From assembly GCA_028290165.1 (NCBI GenBank), contig JAQGKJ010000745.1, positions 1 to 7,642 on the forward strand: 7,642 bases of DNA, written 5' to 3'. The position numbers and the translations under genes were made by a program. This DNA comes from Bradyrhizobium sp. (GTDB taxonomy: Bacteria; Pseudomonadota; Alphaproteobacteria; Rhizobiales; Xanthobacteraceae). Shown here one piece after another: positions 1 through 7,085 of this stretch. Position 1 is the stretch's first letter. Each line of letters opens with the position of its first letter. Under the pieces are notes generated by a model that was not told the DNA's origin, did not search any database, and was given only the letters and a program-made list of their open reading frames with translations.

Positions 1-3000
1 TCAGGACCCAGCGGCCGATCGGAACGATCAATCCGGTTTCCTCGGCGAGCGGGATGAACTGCATCGGCGGCAACACGCCGAGCTCGGGATGGGTCCAGCG
101 CAATAGCGCCTCGACGCCGGTAATTTGCCCCGTCGCCATATCCACCTTCGGCTGATAATGCAGCGTGAACTGATCGCGTTCCAGCGCGTGGCGCAGCGCT
201 GTTTCCAGCGTCAGGCGCTCGATCGACTGGGTCTTGATTTGCTTAGTGAAGAAACGGAAGCCGTTCTTGCCGTCTTCCTTGGCGAGGTACATCGCTATGT
301 CGGCGTTCTTGGTCAGCGCCTGCACGTCGGTGCCATCGGAAGGATACATCGCGATGCCGATGCTGGCCGTGGTGTGGCACTCGTGGCCGGTCAATTGCAA
401 AGGCTGGCTGAGAACCAACAAAAGGTTGCGGGCGATGGACTCGACGTCATGACGCTCCGCGGTTTCCTCCAGAATGACCACAAATTCGTCGCCGCCCAGC
501 CGCGCCACCACGTCGCTTGAACGCAAGGTGTTACGCAGCCTGCTGGCGATTTCCAGCAGCAGGAGATCGCCGGCGTCATGCCCCAGCGAATCGTTGATGA
601 TCTTGAACCTGTCGAGATCGATGAACAGCACCGCGAATTGCCGCTGGTAGCGGCCCGCGGCCTCGATCGCGTAGCGCAGCAATTCGTTGAAGGTTTCTCG
701 GTTGGGCAGATTGGTCAGGCTGTCATGCGACGCCAGGTATTCGATGCGCTCGTCCGCCTTGGTCTTTTCATCCGCGCGGTCGAAATTCTCGAGCGCGAAC
801 GACACGTTGTCAGCCAGGCGTTGCAGGAGTTCCACGAATTCCGGTGTAAACGTGTCTTTTTCGGCCGAGATGAAAACCATGACGCCCACGGCCTGGCCGT
901 GGATCAGCAGCGGAAATGCCGCACCCGACTTTGCCCCGTCACTGCGAATGACGGCGTGGAAAGCACTCCTTTGCTCGTCGGCAAGATAATCGTTGCTGAT
1001 GCAGGCCTTTTTGGAACGAAACGCGGTCCCGCTGACTCCGCGCCCTTCCGGGAATGCGCCATTGATCGAGAGCTTGACGTTTCGTGTCGTCTCCGCAGTC
1101 GGCCCGGCCACCGCCATGATGTCGAGAAAATCGCTCTTGGGACTGGCCAGACCGATGGTGGTCGAGGTGAATTTTCCGCCGTTCGACGCCGCCACGCACA
1201 CCAGTTCGAACAATTCCGCCCGGGTCTTGGCCCGCATGATCGCTTCGTTGGTGGCGCTCAGCGCCGCGAACATCCGCGTCAACCGTTCTTTCTGTTCCTC
1301 GGTCTTCGCCTTCTCCTCCGCCCGATCGAAATTATCGAGCGCGAACGAAACGTTTTCGGCAAGCCTCGCCAGAAGCTCCACCAAATCACCGGTAAATGCG
1401 CCTTCGTCCGGAGAAAGAAACAGAAGCACGCCGATGACCTTGTTGCCGTCTTTCAGCAGGGGAAAACTCGCGCCGGATCGCGTTCCGTCTTGCCTTGCAA
1501 GGGCGTGCCAATAAGCGGCTCGCGGGTCGGCCAGGAAATCATTCATGATGCAGGGCTCGCGGGTCCGGAACGAGGTTCCGGTCAAACCCCGTCCCTCCGG
1601 GTCCGCGGCGGAGATGGAGAAGCGGCGGGTTTTCATGCGTTCGTAATTCAGGCCCTTGGTCGCGGCAATTCTCAGAAACTCCTCGCCGGGCTCTGCAAGC
1701 GCAATGGTTGCGGAGGTGAACACTCCTCCCAGCACCGCCGCCTGGCACACCAGTTCGAACAGCTGTGTCCGCGTCTTGACCCGCATGATCGCTTCGTTGG
1801 TCGCGCTGAGGGCCTCGAACATCCCGACCAGACGATTCTTCTGTTTCTCGGCTTTGGCCTTTTCGTCGGCGCGATCGAAGTTTTCCAGGGCAAACGCGAC
1901 ATTCTCGGCGAGGCGCTGCAAGAGTTCGACAAACTCCGGCGTGAACGTTCCTTTCTCCAGCGAGTTGAAGATGATCACTCCCTCGGCGCGGTCGCCATTG
2001 AGCAAGGGTAGCGCCGCGGACGACCGTGCACCGCTTCGGCGAGCGCTGTCGTGCCAGCGCCTGGTCCGCTCATCGGCCAGGAAATCGTTGGTGATGCAGG
2101 GCCGCCGCGTCCGAAATGCGGTTCCGGTCAGGCCGCGCCCCTCAGGCCGCGAATCCGAAATCGCAAATCTGAGATCCCGCATCTCGTCTGCATTTGGCCC
2201 ATTCGAGGCGGCGACACGAAGAAAATCGGAATTGGGCTCGGCAAGCGCAATGGTCGTAGAACTGAACTTTGCACCCTGCACCGCTGCCTCGCAGACCAGA
2301 TCGAACAGCTCGGAGCGCGACTTGGCGCGCACGATCGCTTCATTGGTGGCGCTCAGCGCTGCGAGCATGCGCGCCAGACGCTCCTTTTGTGCTTCTGTCC
2401 TGGCCTTCTCGGATGCCCGTTCGAAACTATCGATAGCGACCGAAACGTTCTCCGCGATGCGCGCCATCAGCGCGATGATCTCCCCGTCCGCCGCCCAGGA
2501 TCTGCTGATGAAGAACATCAACACGCCGACGCTGTTGCCGGCCTTGATCAGCGGCAGCGCGACGCAAGCCACCACCCCGGTCTCGCGTCCCACCTGCTGC
2601 CACGGCCGGCCCTGGGCCGAGTTGAGGATATCGTTGTTGATGCAAGGCTTCTGCGTTCGAAAGGCATTGCCGCAAACGCCGGTCCCGTAGACATTGTCCG
2701 GATCGATCGAAAACCGCGTCCGCGTGATCAGTTCGACAATTTCACCGGTTCCAGCGACCGGTTTCAACCAGATCGAAGCCGGCTCTGCGAGCAAGACTAC
2801 CGCGGCAATGGAATTTCCGCTGTGAACGGCGGCATCGCAGATGAGCTGGTAAAGCTCCTGCTCGGTCTTGGCGCGAAGAATGGCTTCGTTTGTCGCACTG
2901 ATGGCGCCGAACATCCGGTTCAATCTTCGCATCGCGCGCTCGCCGCTCTTGCGCGCAGCCTCACGATCGAAATTTTCAAGTGCATAGGAAATGTTCGCCG

Positions 3001-3481
3001 ACATGCGCTCGAGAAGCGAAACGATCTGCTCGCTCAAGGAACCTGCATCGCGCCGGGTGACGAGCAGCACGCCGACGCTGCGGCCGTTGCAGCTCAGCGG
3101 CAACGCCGCCGCAGCGCCGACATGCGCCTTGGATGCCCCCGTTCGCCACGCCAGCGAACGCGCGTCGTTCAGGAAGTCATTGCTGATGATTAGCTTCCGG
3201 TCGCGAAAAGCCTGTCCGCAGACCCCTGAACCTTCGGGGGTGCCGGCTGCGACCGAAATATCGATCGCGCGCAGCCGCGCGATGTCTTCACCGAATCCGG
3301 CGGCAAACCGCAGCAGCTGGGTCCCCGGTTCCAGCAAAAAGATCGCCGTCGCCAGGAAGTCCCCGCTCGAAAACGCGGCTTCGCAGACCTGCCGGTATAG
3401 CTCCTCCGGTGATTTTGCATACAGGATCGCTTCGTTTGTTGCACTCAACGCCGCAAACGTACGCGCGATATTGGTCTCCAA
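1..3481 (-). CDS. Five-GAF diguanylate cyclase/phosphodiesterase (GAF x5-GGDEF-EAL), 3' end outside window
   Basis: Predicted cytoplasmic protein that makes and/or degrades cyclic di-GMP under control of GAF sensors. 1160 codons are visible and the frame is still open at the left edge. Five GAF units cover about residues 1-911, each opening with SATNEA (S13, S195, S377, S559, S742). A helical linker rich in E, K and R leads into the GGDEF domain (HDSLTNLPNR near 919-928). The signature GGDEF is at 996-1000. RSSD at 987-990, five residues upstream, matches the product-inhibition I-site, so cyclase activity is plausible. The EAL domain begins near 1085 with YQPK and EALLRW (1124-1129), then leaves the window, so phosphodiesterase residues cannot be fully judged. 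There is no signal peptide or membrane segment. The start chosen is TTG at 3481 with GGGAG nine bases upstream; an in-frame TAA at 3508-3506 limits any extension to eight codons. Residues 824-840 look frame-shifted (separate entry). Ligands of the GAF units are unknown. Confidence 0.93.
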   Translation of the reverse strand, partial: METNIARTFAALSATNEAILYAKSPEELYRQVCEAAFSSGDFLATAIFLLEPGTQLLRFAAGFGEDIARLRAIDISVAAGTPEGSGVCGQAFRDRKLIISNDFLNDARSLAWRTGASKAHVGAAAALPLSCNGRSVGVLLVTRRDAGSLSEQIVSLLERMSANISYALENFDREAARKSGERAMRRLNRMFGAISATNEAILRAKTEQELYQLICDAAVHSGNSIAAVVLLAEPASIWLKPVAGTGEIVELITRTRFSIDPDNVYGTGVCGNAFRTQKPCINNDILNSAQGRPWQQVGRETGVVACVALPLIKAGNSVGVLMFFISRSWAADGEIIALMARIAENVSVAIDSFERASEKARTEAQKERLARMLAALSATNEAIVRAKSRSELFDLVCEAAVQGAKFSSTTIALAEPNSDFLRVAASNGPNADEMRDLRFAISDSRPEGRGLTGTAFRTRRPCITNDFLADERTRRWHDSARRSGARSSAALPLLNGDRAEGVIIFNSLEKGTFTPEFVELLQRLAENVAFALENFDRADEKAKAEKQKNRLVGMFEALSATNEAIMRVKTRTQLFELVCQAAVLGGVFTSATIALAEPGEEFLRIAATKGLNYERMKTRRFSISAADPEGRGLTGTSFRTREPCIMNDFLADPRAAYWHALARQDGTRSGASFPLLKDGNKVIGVLLFLSPDEGAFTGDLVELLARLAENVSFALDNFDRAEEKAKTEEQKERLTRMFAALSATNEAIMRAKTRAELFELVCVAASNGGKFTSTTIGLASPKSDFLDIMAVAGPTAETTRNVKLSINGAFPEGRGVSGTAFRSKKACISNDYLADEQRSAFHAVIRSDGAKSGAAFPLLIHGQAVGVMVFISAEKDTFTPEFVELLQRLADNVSFALENFDRADEKTKADERIEYLASHDSLTNLPNRETFNELLRYAIEAAGRYQRQFAVLFIDLDRFKIINDSLGHDAGDLLLLEIASRLRNTLRSSDVVARLGGDEFVVILEETAERHDVESIARNLLLVLSQPLQLTGHECHTTASIGIAMYPSDGTDVQALTKNADIAMYLAKEDGKNGFRFFTKQIKTQSIERLTLETALRHALERDQFTLHYQPKVDMATGQITGVEALLRWTHPELGVLPPMQFIPLAEETGLIVPIGRWVL
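749..3481 (-). repeat. Tandem array of five GAF-coding units, about 546 bp each
   Basis: Internal coding repeat of the GGDEF-EAL gene. The units are approximately 3481-2936, 2935-2390, 2389-1844, 1843-1295 and 1294-749. The SATNEA codons fall at 3445, 2899, 2353, 1807 and 1258, giving spacings of 546, 546, 546 and 549 bp. Each unit reads: SATNEAI, then a K(T/S)..(E/Q)L(F/Y)..(V/I)C helix, an alanine-rich strand, a G..G.AF-type turn, an ND-L motif, a PL strand, and a linker of the type ENFDRA-EKAK. Similarity is mainly at protein level, but some DNA runs are identical, for example 22 bases at 1231-1252 and 1780-1801 (units 5 and 4). This points to duplication of one ancestral GAF exon-sized block, with selection on spacing. 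Confidence 0.9.
960..1012 (-). other. Apparent double frameshift patch inside the fifth GAF unit
   Basis: In the open frame, residues 824-840 read KRPASATIILPTSKGVL, unlike any other unit. Read one base over, the same DNA gives KACISNDYLADEQRSAF, which aligns with the motif in units 2-4 (PCI-ND-L followed by an aromatic residue and H). The distance from the serine codon to the cysteine codon is 255 bp in unit 4 but 254 bp here. The shift enters at the run of four A (minus strand, 1012-1009) and leaves at the run of four T (963-960). Flanking sequence is in normal frame on both sides, and no stop codon arises. It is either a real compensated pair of indels or two homopolymer sequencing errors. 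Confidence 0.8.
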
Positions 3482-3820
3482 AACCGTCAGCTCCCAAAGG
3501 CACAATTATGCCAGCCCAAGGGAGGTTTATGCGGCGGGACGCCTAAGTGGCCGTTATGGGCGCCAATAAGTTCTGATTCAGAGTAAACGTCATACGAATA
3601 ACGGCGCTTGAAAGCCCAATAAACAAGGTTCCGCTGGCGATTCCAGCCGCCGGCTTGCGATCGATCCGGAAGCGCCGACGGCCCCCATTGCGCTGCGCCC
3701 GCGGAAGAATTTGGCCACGAAGCCATTGCCCTCGGGCCAAGGCTTTGAGACCATGCGCCCAAGAGACAACAAGACAAGAAGCAAGACCCGCCCCCGCGCG
3801 GGCGTCAGCCGAGGAACCCC
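3482..3820. promoter_or_regulatory. Divergent intergenic region, promoters not resolved
   Basis: About 340 bp between the minus-strand GAF-GGDEF-EAL gene and the plus-strand catabolic genes. Both transcripts must start here unless longer leaders exist. Open frames crossing it show no family resemblance and lack ribosome binding sites. Visible structure: an imperfect 14-bp dyad GGCACAATTATGCC at 3499-3512, a dyad GCTGG-N5-CCAGC at 3633-3647, an inverted repeat TTGGCC-N18-GGCCAA at 3711-3740, and a GC-rich dyad CCCGCGCGGG at 3793-3802. The part around 3540-3630 is AT-richer than the surroundings and is the likeliest promoter zone. No sigma-70 or sigma-54 pair with good spacing was found. Confidence 0.5.
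3491..3495 (-). promoter_or_regulatory. Ribosome binding site deciding the TTG start at 3481
   Basis: On the minus strand GGGAG occupies 3495-3491, nine bases before TTG at 3481. The open frame has only eight more codons upstream before TAA at 3508-3506, and none of them is ATG or GTG. The other candidate starts are TTG at 3505 and CTG at 3490, both without a good Shine-Dalgarno sequence at the right distance. Spacing of nine is slightly long but usable. Confidence 0.5.
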
Positions 3821-4873
3821 ATGCCGACAGTCCAGGCCGACCGTCTCACGCGCATCGGCGCGGCGCTGCTCAGGGCTGCCGGCGCGTCGGACGAGGAGGC
3901 GCGTGCCGTGGCGGTCGGCTGCGTCAACGCCAACCTCGCCGGCCACGACTCGCACGGGGTGATTGCGATCCCGACCTATATCGATCGCATCAAGGTCGGG
4001 CACATCGTTCCCGGCGCGAAATGGACGATCGTGCAGGAGACGCCGACCACGACCGTGATCGACGGCCACTGGGGTTTTGGCTTCCACGTCAACGCCAAGG
4101 CAATGGCGCTGACCATCGAGAAAGCGAAAACGGCCAATGTGGCCGCTTGTACGGTGTTTCGGCAAAGCCATGTCGGACGGCTCGCCGCCTATCCGATGAT
4201 GGCCATGCGCGAAGGCATGATCGGAATTGCCACCGCCGATTCTGGCCGCTCGCCCAAGCATGTCGCGCCGTTCGGCGGCCGCGAAGCGCGGCTCGGCACC
4301 AATCCGATTTCGATCGCGGTGCCGTCGGATCTCGAGGCGCCGTTCTATCTGGACATGGCGACGTCGGCGGTCGCGGCCGGAAAGATCCAGCTGGCGGCGG
4401 CACGCGGCGAGGAAATCCCGACAGGTTGGATCGTCGACAGCGACGGACGGCAGACCACCGACCCCAAACAATTCCGTAAAGGGGGCGCGCTGCTGCCGCT
4501 CGGCGGCACCGAGGGCTACAAGGGAAGCGGCCTCGCCGCCATGGTCGAGGTGCTGTGCGGGCTGCTCACTGGCCTAGGTTTCGGCGTCGAGCCGACGGGC
4601 CGGCACAATGACGGATGCTTCATGGCGGTGTTCAACGTCGCTGCGTTTCGGCCATTGAAGGACTTCAAGAGAGAAGTCGCCGAGTTCGCGCGCTATCTCA
4701 AGGCAACGCCGCCGTCGGAAGGCTCTACTGGCGTATTTTATCCGGGCGAGGTCGAATATATCCGCGAGCAGCAGCGCAGGATTTCGGGCATTGAGGTCGA
4801 AGACGCGACGTGGGAGAAATTGCGCGCGCTGGCCGGCGAATACAGACTTGCCGGCGAGATCGATCTCGCATGA
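3821..4873 (+). CDS. Ldh2 family NAD(P)-dependent oxidoreductase (malate/L-lactate dehydrogenase-like)
   Basis: 350 residues, the usual length of the Ldh2 family (malate/L-lactate, ureidoglycolate and sulfolactate dehydrogenases and cyclic-imine reductases). This family is unrelated to classical Rossmann lactate dehydrogenases. Members interconvert 2-hydroxy and 2-oxo acids, or reduce imino acids, with NAD(P)H in the cytoplasm. Visible landmarks: GHDSHG at 41-46 with the family's catalytic-region histidine; QSHVGRLA at 115-122; LGTNPI at 158-163 in the nucleotide-binding core; D178 and TS at 181-182; and EGYKGSGLA at 230-238 in the C-terminal closing segment. The start ATG is preceded by GAGGA at five-base spacing. 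The gene is first of four close-packed plus-strand genes, so it probably acts on a 2-oxo or 2-hydroxy acid in the same pathway. Substrate and cofactor preference cannot be read from sequence; annotations as malate or lactate dehydrogenase would be over-specific. Confidence 0.9.
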   Translation: MPTVQADRLTRIGAALLRAAGASDEEARAVAVGCVNANLAGHDSHGVIAIPTYIDRIKVGHIVPGAKWTIVQETPTTTVIDGHWGFGFHVNAKAMALTIEKAKTANVAACTVFRQSHVGRLAAYPMMAMREGMIGIATADSGRSPKHVAPFGGREARLGTNPISIAVPSDLEAPFYLDMATSAVAAGKIQLAAARGEEIPTGWIVDSDGRQTTDPKQFRKGGALLPLGGTEGYKGSGLAAMVEVLCGLLTGLGFGVEPTGRHNDGCFMAVFNVAAFRPLKDFKREVAEFARYLKATPPSEGSTGVFYPGEVEYIREQQRRISGIEVEDATWEKLRALAGEYRLAGEIDLA

Positions 4874-4904
4874 CATTCAATTGGCTCCGCACAGGGAGAG
4901 CAGC

Positions 4905-6272
4905 ATGACGCGGCAAATGGCGATGGTCGGCTTCCTGCAGGCGCAGAACTGCACCAACCTGCCGAGCTCGTGGCGGCATCCGGAATCGCGCGACGATTCG
5001 ATGTCGGCAGATTACTACCAGGAGATCGCCCGGATCCTGGAATCCGGCAAATTCCACATGGCGTTCTTCGACGATCGCCTGGCGATGCCGGATCGCTACG
5101 GCAACGATCACGCCCACACCGTCGAATACGGCATCCGCTGCGTGAAGATGGACCCGATCGTGGTGCTGACCACGATGGGCATGGTCACCGAGAAGCTCGG
5201 CCTCGCATCGACCTGCTCGACCACTTATTACGAGCCGTTCGACGTGGCGCGCCGCTTCGCCACCCTCGACCTGATGACCGGCGGTCGCGCCGCCTGGAAT
5301 GTCGTCACCTCGGTCAATGACGGCGAGGCCCACAATATGGGAAAGGACGCTCATCTCGATCATGATCTGCGCTACGACCGCGCCGACGAATTCATGGAGG
5401 TGGTACTCGGCCACTGGGATTCCTGGGAAGACGGCTCGCTCCTGATCGACAAGAACAGCGGCCGATTTGCCGATCCGACCAAGGTCAAGCGGCTCGACCA
5501 CAAGGGACCATTTTTCAAGTCGCGCGGGCCCTTCACGGTGCCGCGCTCGCAGCAGGGCCATCCCGTCGTGATCCAGGCCGGCGCCAGCGGCCGCGGCCAG
5601 CGCTTTGCCGGGCGATGGGGCGAGGTCATCTTCACCGCAGCGCGCAATCTGGCGAGCGCCAAACAAGGCTATGACGCGATCAGGAACGAAGCCGCGAAAG
5701 CCGGCCGCGATCCCGACCAGATGTTCCTCTGCAATCTCATCACGCCCGTCCCCGGCGCAACAAAATCCGAGGCCGAGGACAAGATGGCGCTGATCGAGAA
5801 GCTGCCGCTCGAAATCGACGCGCTGTCGCTGCTGGCCGAAGGGCTGAACTTCGATTTTGCCTCCAAAGGCATCGACGAGCCGCTGACGACCGAAGAGCTG
5901 CAGGGCATGCAGGGCATGCTCGGCATCCGCGACGGCGTGCTGAGGACTTCAGGCAAGACCAATCCAACGACCCGCGATTTCATCACCTTCTCCGGCCGCG
6001 GCCAGACCCAGGACGCCATCGTCGGCGGCCCGAAGGAGATCGCCGACCGGCTGGAGGAGATGTTCGTGGGCCGCGGCTGCGACGGTTTTGTCATTGCGGC
6101 CACCTACGTGCCCGGCTCCTACGCCGATTTCGTCCGCCACATCGTGCCCGAATTGCAGCGCCGCGGGCTGTTTCACAGGGATTACACGGGCAAAACCTTG
6201 CGCGAGAACCTTGGGCTGCAGCGGCCGGCCGCCGGTGCATGGAAAACCCAGCCGCGCGCCGCGGCAGAATAA
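4905..6272 (+). CDS. NtaA/SnaA/DszA-family FMN-dependent monooxygenase (LLM class)
   Basis: 455 residues, typical of the nitrilotriacetate monooxygenase component A family within the bacterial luciferase-like superfamily. Relatives use FMNH2 from a separate flavin reductase plus O2 to cleave C-N or C-S bonds or hydroxylate substrates. Evidence: N-terminal FLQAQNCTNLPSSWRHP (10-26), FHMAFFDDRLAMP (50-62), the signature TTYYEPFDVARRFATLDLM (106-124), GGRAAWNVVTS (126-136) and QAGASGRGQRFAG (224-236), which forms part of the flavin phosphate site in relatives. The C-terminal CDGFVIAATYVPGSYADFV segment (392-410) is also standard. The frame is open further upstream, but ATG at 4905 has GGGAGAG just before it (4894-4900) and matches the family's N-terminus; earlier starts would overlap the previous gene with junk sequence. 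It follows the Ldh2 gene by 31 bp. No flavin reductase is visible, so the partner must be outside the window. The substrate is unknown. Confidence 0.93.
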   Translation: MTRQMAMVGFLQAQNCTNLPSSWRHPESRDDSMSADYYQEIARILESGKFHMAFFDDRLAMPDRYGNDHAHTVEYGIRCVKMDPIVVLTTMGMVTEKLGLASTCSTTYYEPFDVARRFATLDLMTGGRAAWNVVTSVNDGEAHNMGKDAHLDHDLRYDRADEFMEVVLGHWDSWEDGSLLIDKNSGRFADPTKVKRLDHKGPFFKSRGPFTVPRSQQGHPVVIQAGASGRGQRFAGRWGEVIFTAARNLASAKQGYDAIRNEAAKAGRDPDQMFLCNLITPVPGATKSEAEDKMALIEKLPLEIDALSLLAEGLNFDFASKGIDEPLTTEELQGMQGMLGIRDGVLRTSGKTNPTTRDFITFSGRGQTQDAIVGGPKEIADRLEEMFVGRGCDGFVIAATYVPGSYADFVRHIVPELQRRGLFHRDYTGKTLRENLGLQRPAAGAWKTQPRAAAE

Positions 6273-6284
6273 AAGGGATTACGC

Positions 6285-7082
6285 ATGCGCTGGCTGAAGT
6301 TTACCGCGAACGGACAGACCTTCTGGGGCATCGTCGAAAGCGACCGCGTGATCGCGGTCAGCGGCGATCCCTTCGGCGAATGGCAGCGCACCCACCGCGC
6401 GCATGCGCTCGCAGACGTCAAGATCGAGCTGCCGGTGATGCCGCGCACCTTCTACTGCGTCGGCCTCAATTACCTCAAGCATCTCAAGGAAGCCGCCGAC
6501 AAGCGCGGCGAGGTACCCAACGTTCCCGACCGGCCCGAGATCGGCTATCGCGCGCAAAACGCGCTGATCGCGCACGACGAAGATGTCGTGATCCCGGCGA
6601 CCGCCACCGAGAAGATCCACTATGAGGGCGAGCTCGTCGTCGTCATCGGCAAAAAGGCAAAGCACCTCGCCGAGCGGGATGCGATGTCTTGCGTGTTCGG
6701 CTACACCATCGGCAACGATGTCAGCGAGCGCAGCTGGCAGAAAGCCGATCGCGGGCTATGGCGGGCCAAGAACGCCGACACTTTCAAGCCGATGGGGCCG
6801 TGGATCGAGACCGATGTCGATCTCGACAACATGGAAACCATCGTGAAAGTGAACGGCAAGGAGAGCAATCACTTCCACACCAATGACATGATCTTCGGCA
6901 TCAAGCCGTTCATCGTCGAGCTGACGAAATATTTCACGCTATGGCCGGGCGACGTGATCTGGATGGGCACCGACGGCGCCTCGCCGGACCTCAAGGCGGG
7001 CGACGTGGTCGAGATCGAGATCACCGGCATCGGCACCTTGCGCAACCGGTTCGTCGCCGAGACCCCGCCCGGAAAGTCATAG
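6285..7082 (+). CDS. Fumarylacetoacetate hydrolase (FAH) family protein
   Basis: 265 residues. FAH-family proteins are divalent-metal enzymes that hydrolyse or decarboxylate acylpyruvates and related 2,4-dioxo acids, or hydrate or isomerise dienoates. The fold landmarks are present. FYCVGLNYLKHLKEA (56-70) is the start of the catalytic domain. YEGELVVVIG (113-122) holds E114 and E116, the family's ExE metal ligands. GNDVSER (143-149) holds the aspartate ligand D145. AKNADTFKPMGPWI (161-174) contains the usual active-site lysine at 162. A C-terminal LKAGDVVEIEITGIGTL strand pair follows. The usual GTP turn reads GTD at 228-230, a small departure. The gene starts 12 bp after the monooxygenase gene with AAAAGGG eight bases upstream and is probably co-transcribed with it. 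In context it may cleave a C-C bond in the product formed by the oxygenase, releasing a 2-oxo acid; this is inference. Hydratase or isomerase activity is also possible. Confidence 0.92.
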   Translation: MRWLKFTANGQTFWGIVESDRVIAVSGDPFGEWQRTHRAHALADVKIELPVMPRTFYCVGLNYLKHLKEAADKRGEVPNVPDRPEIGYRAQNALIAHDEDVVIPATATEKIHYEGELVVVIGKKAKHLAERDAMSCVFGYTIGNDVSERSWQKADRGLWRAKNADTFKPMGPWIETDVDLDNMETIVKVNGKESNHFHTNDMIFGIKPFIVELTKYFTLWPGDVIWMGTDGASPDLKAGDVVEIEITGIGTLRNRFVAETPPGKS

Positions 7083-7085
7083 GGC

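Noticed and set aside
578..3193. Long plus-strand open frames (about 477, 344 and 380 codons) across the GAF array.
   Set aside because: They lie antisense to a gene with clear domain motifs throughout. Their translations are rich in R, H and Q, show no family resemblance, and repeat only because the opposite-strand GAF units repeat. They lack ribosome binding sites.
3500..3514. Sigma-54-like TGGCA-TAATT-GTGC on the minus strand before the GGDEF-EAL gene.
   Set aside because: The GG-to-GC spacing is nine, not ten, and it overlaps the ribosome binding region too closely to act as a promoter for the TTG at 3481.
3789..3804. GC-rich hairpin (CGCCC-N6-GGGCG) before the Ldh2 ribosome binding site, considered as terminator or attenuator.
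   Set aside because: Arms are only five bases, no T-run follows, and no leader peptide with regulatory codons is visible.
3590..4471. Minus-strand open frame of 293 codons antisense to the Ldh2 gene.
   Set aside because: It is opposite a well-conserved enzyme, has low-complexity Arg/Gly/Asp-rich sequence with no motif, and is explained by GC-rich codon bias.
4725..5666. Minus-strand open frame of 313 codons antisense to the monooxygenase gene.
   Set aside because: It is a shadow of the coding strand; no start signal or recognisable domain.
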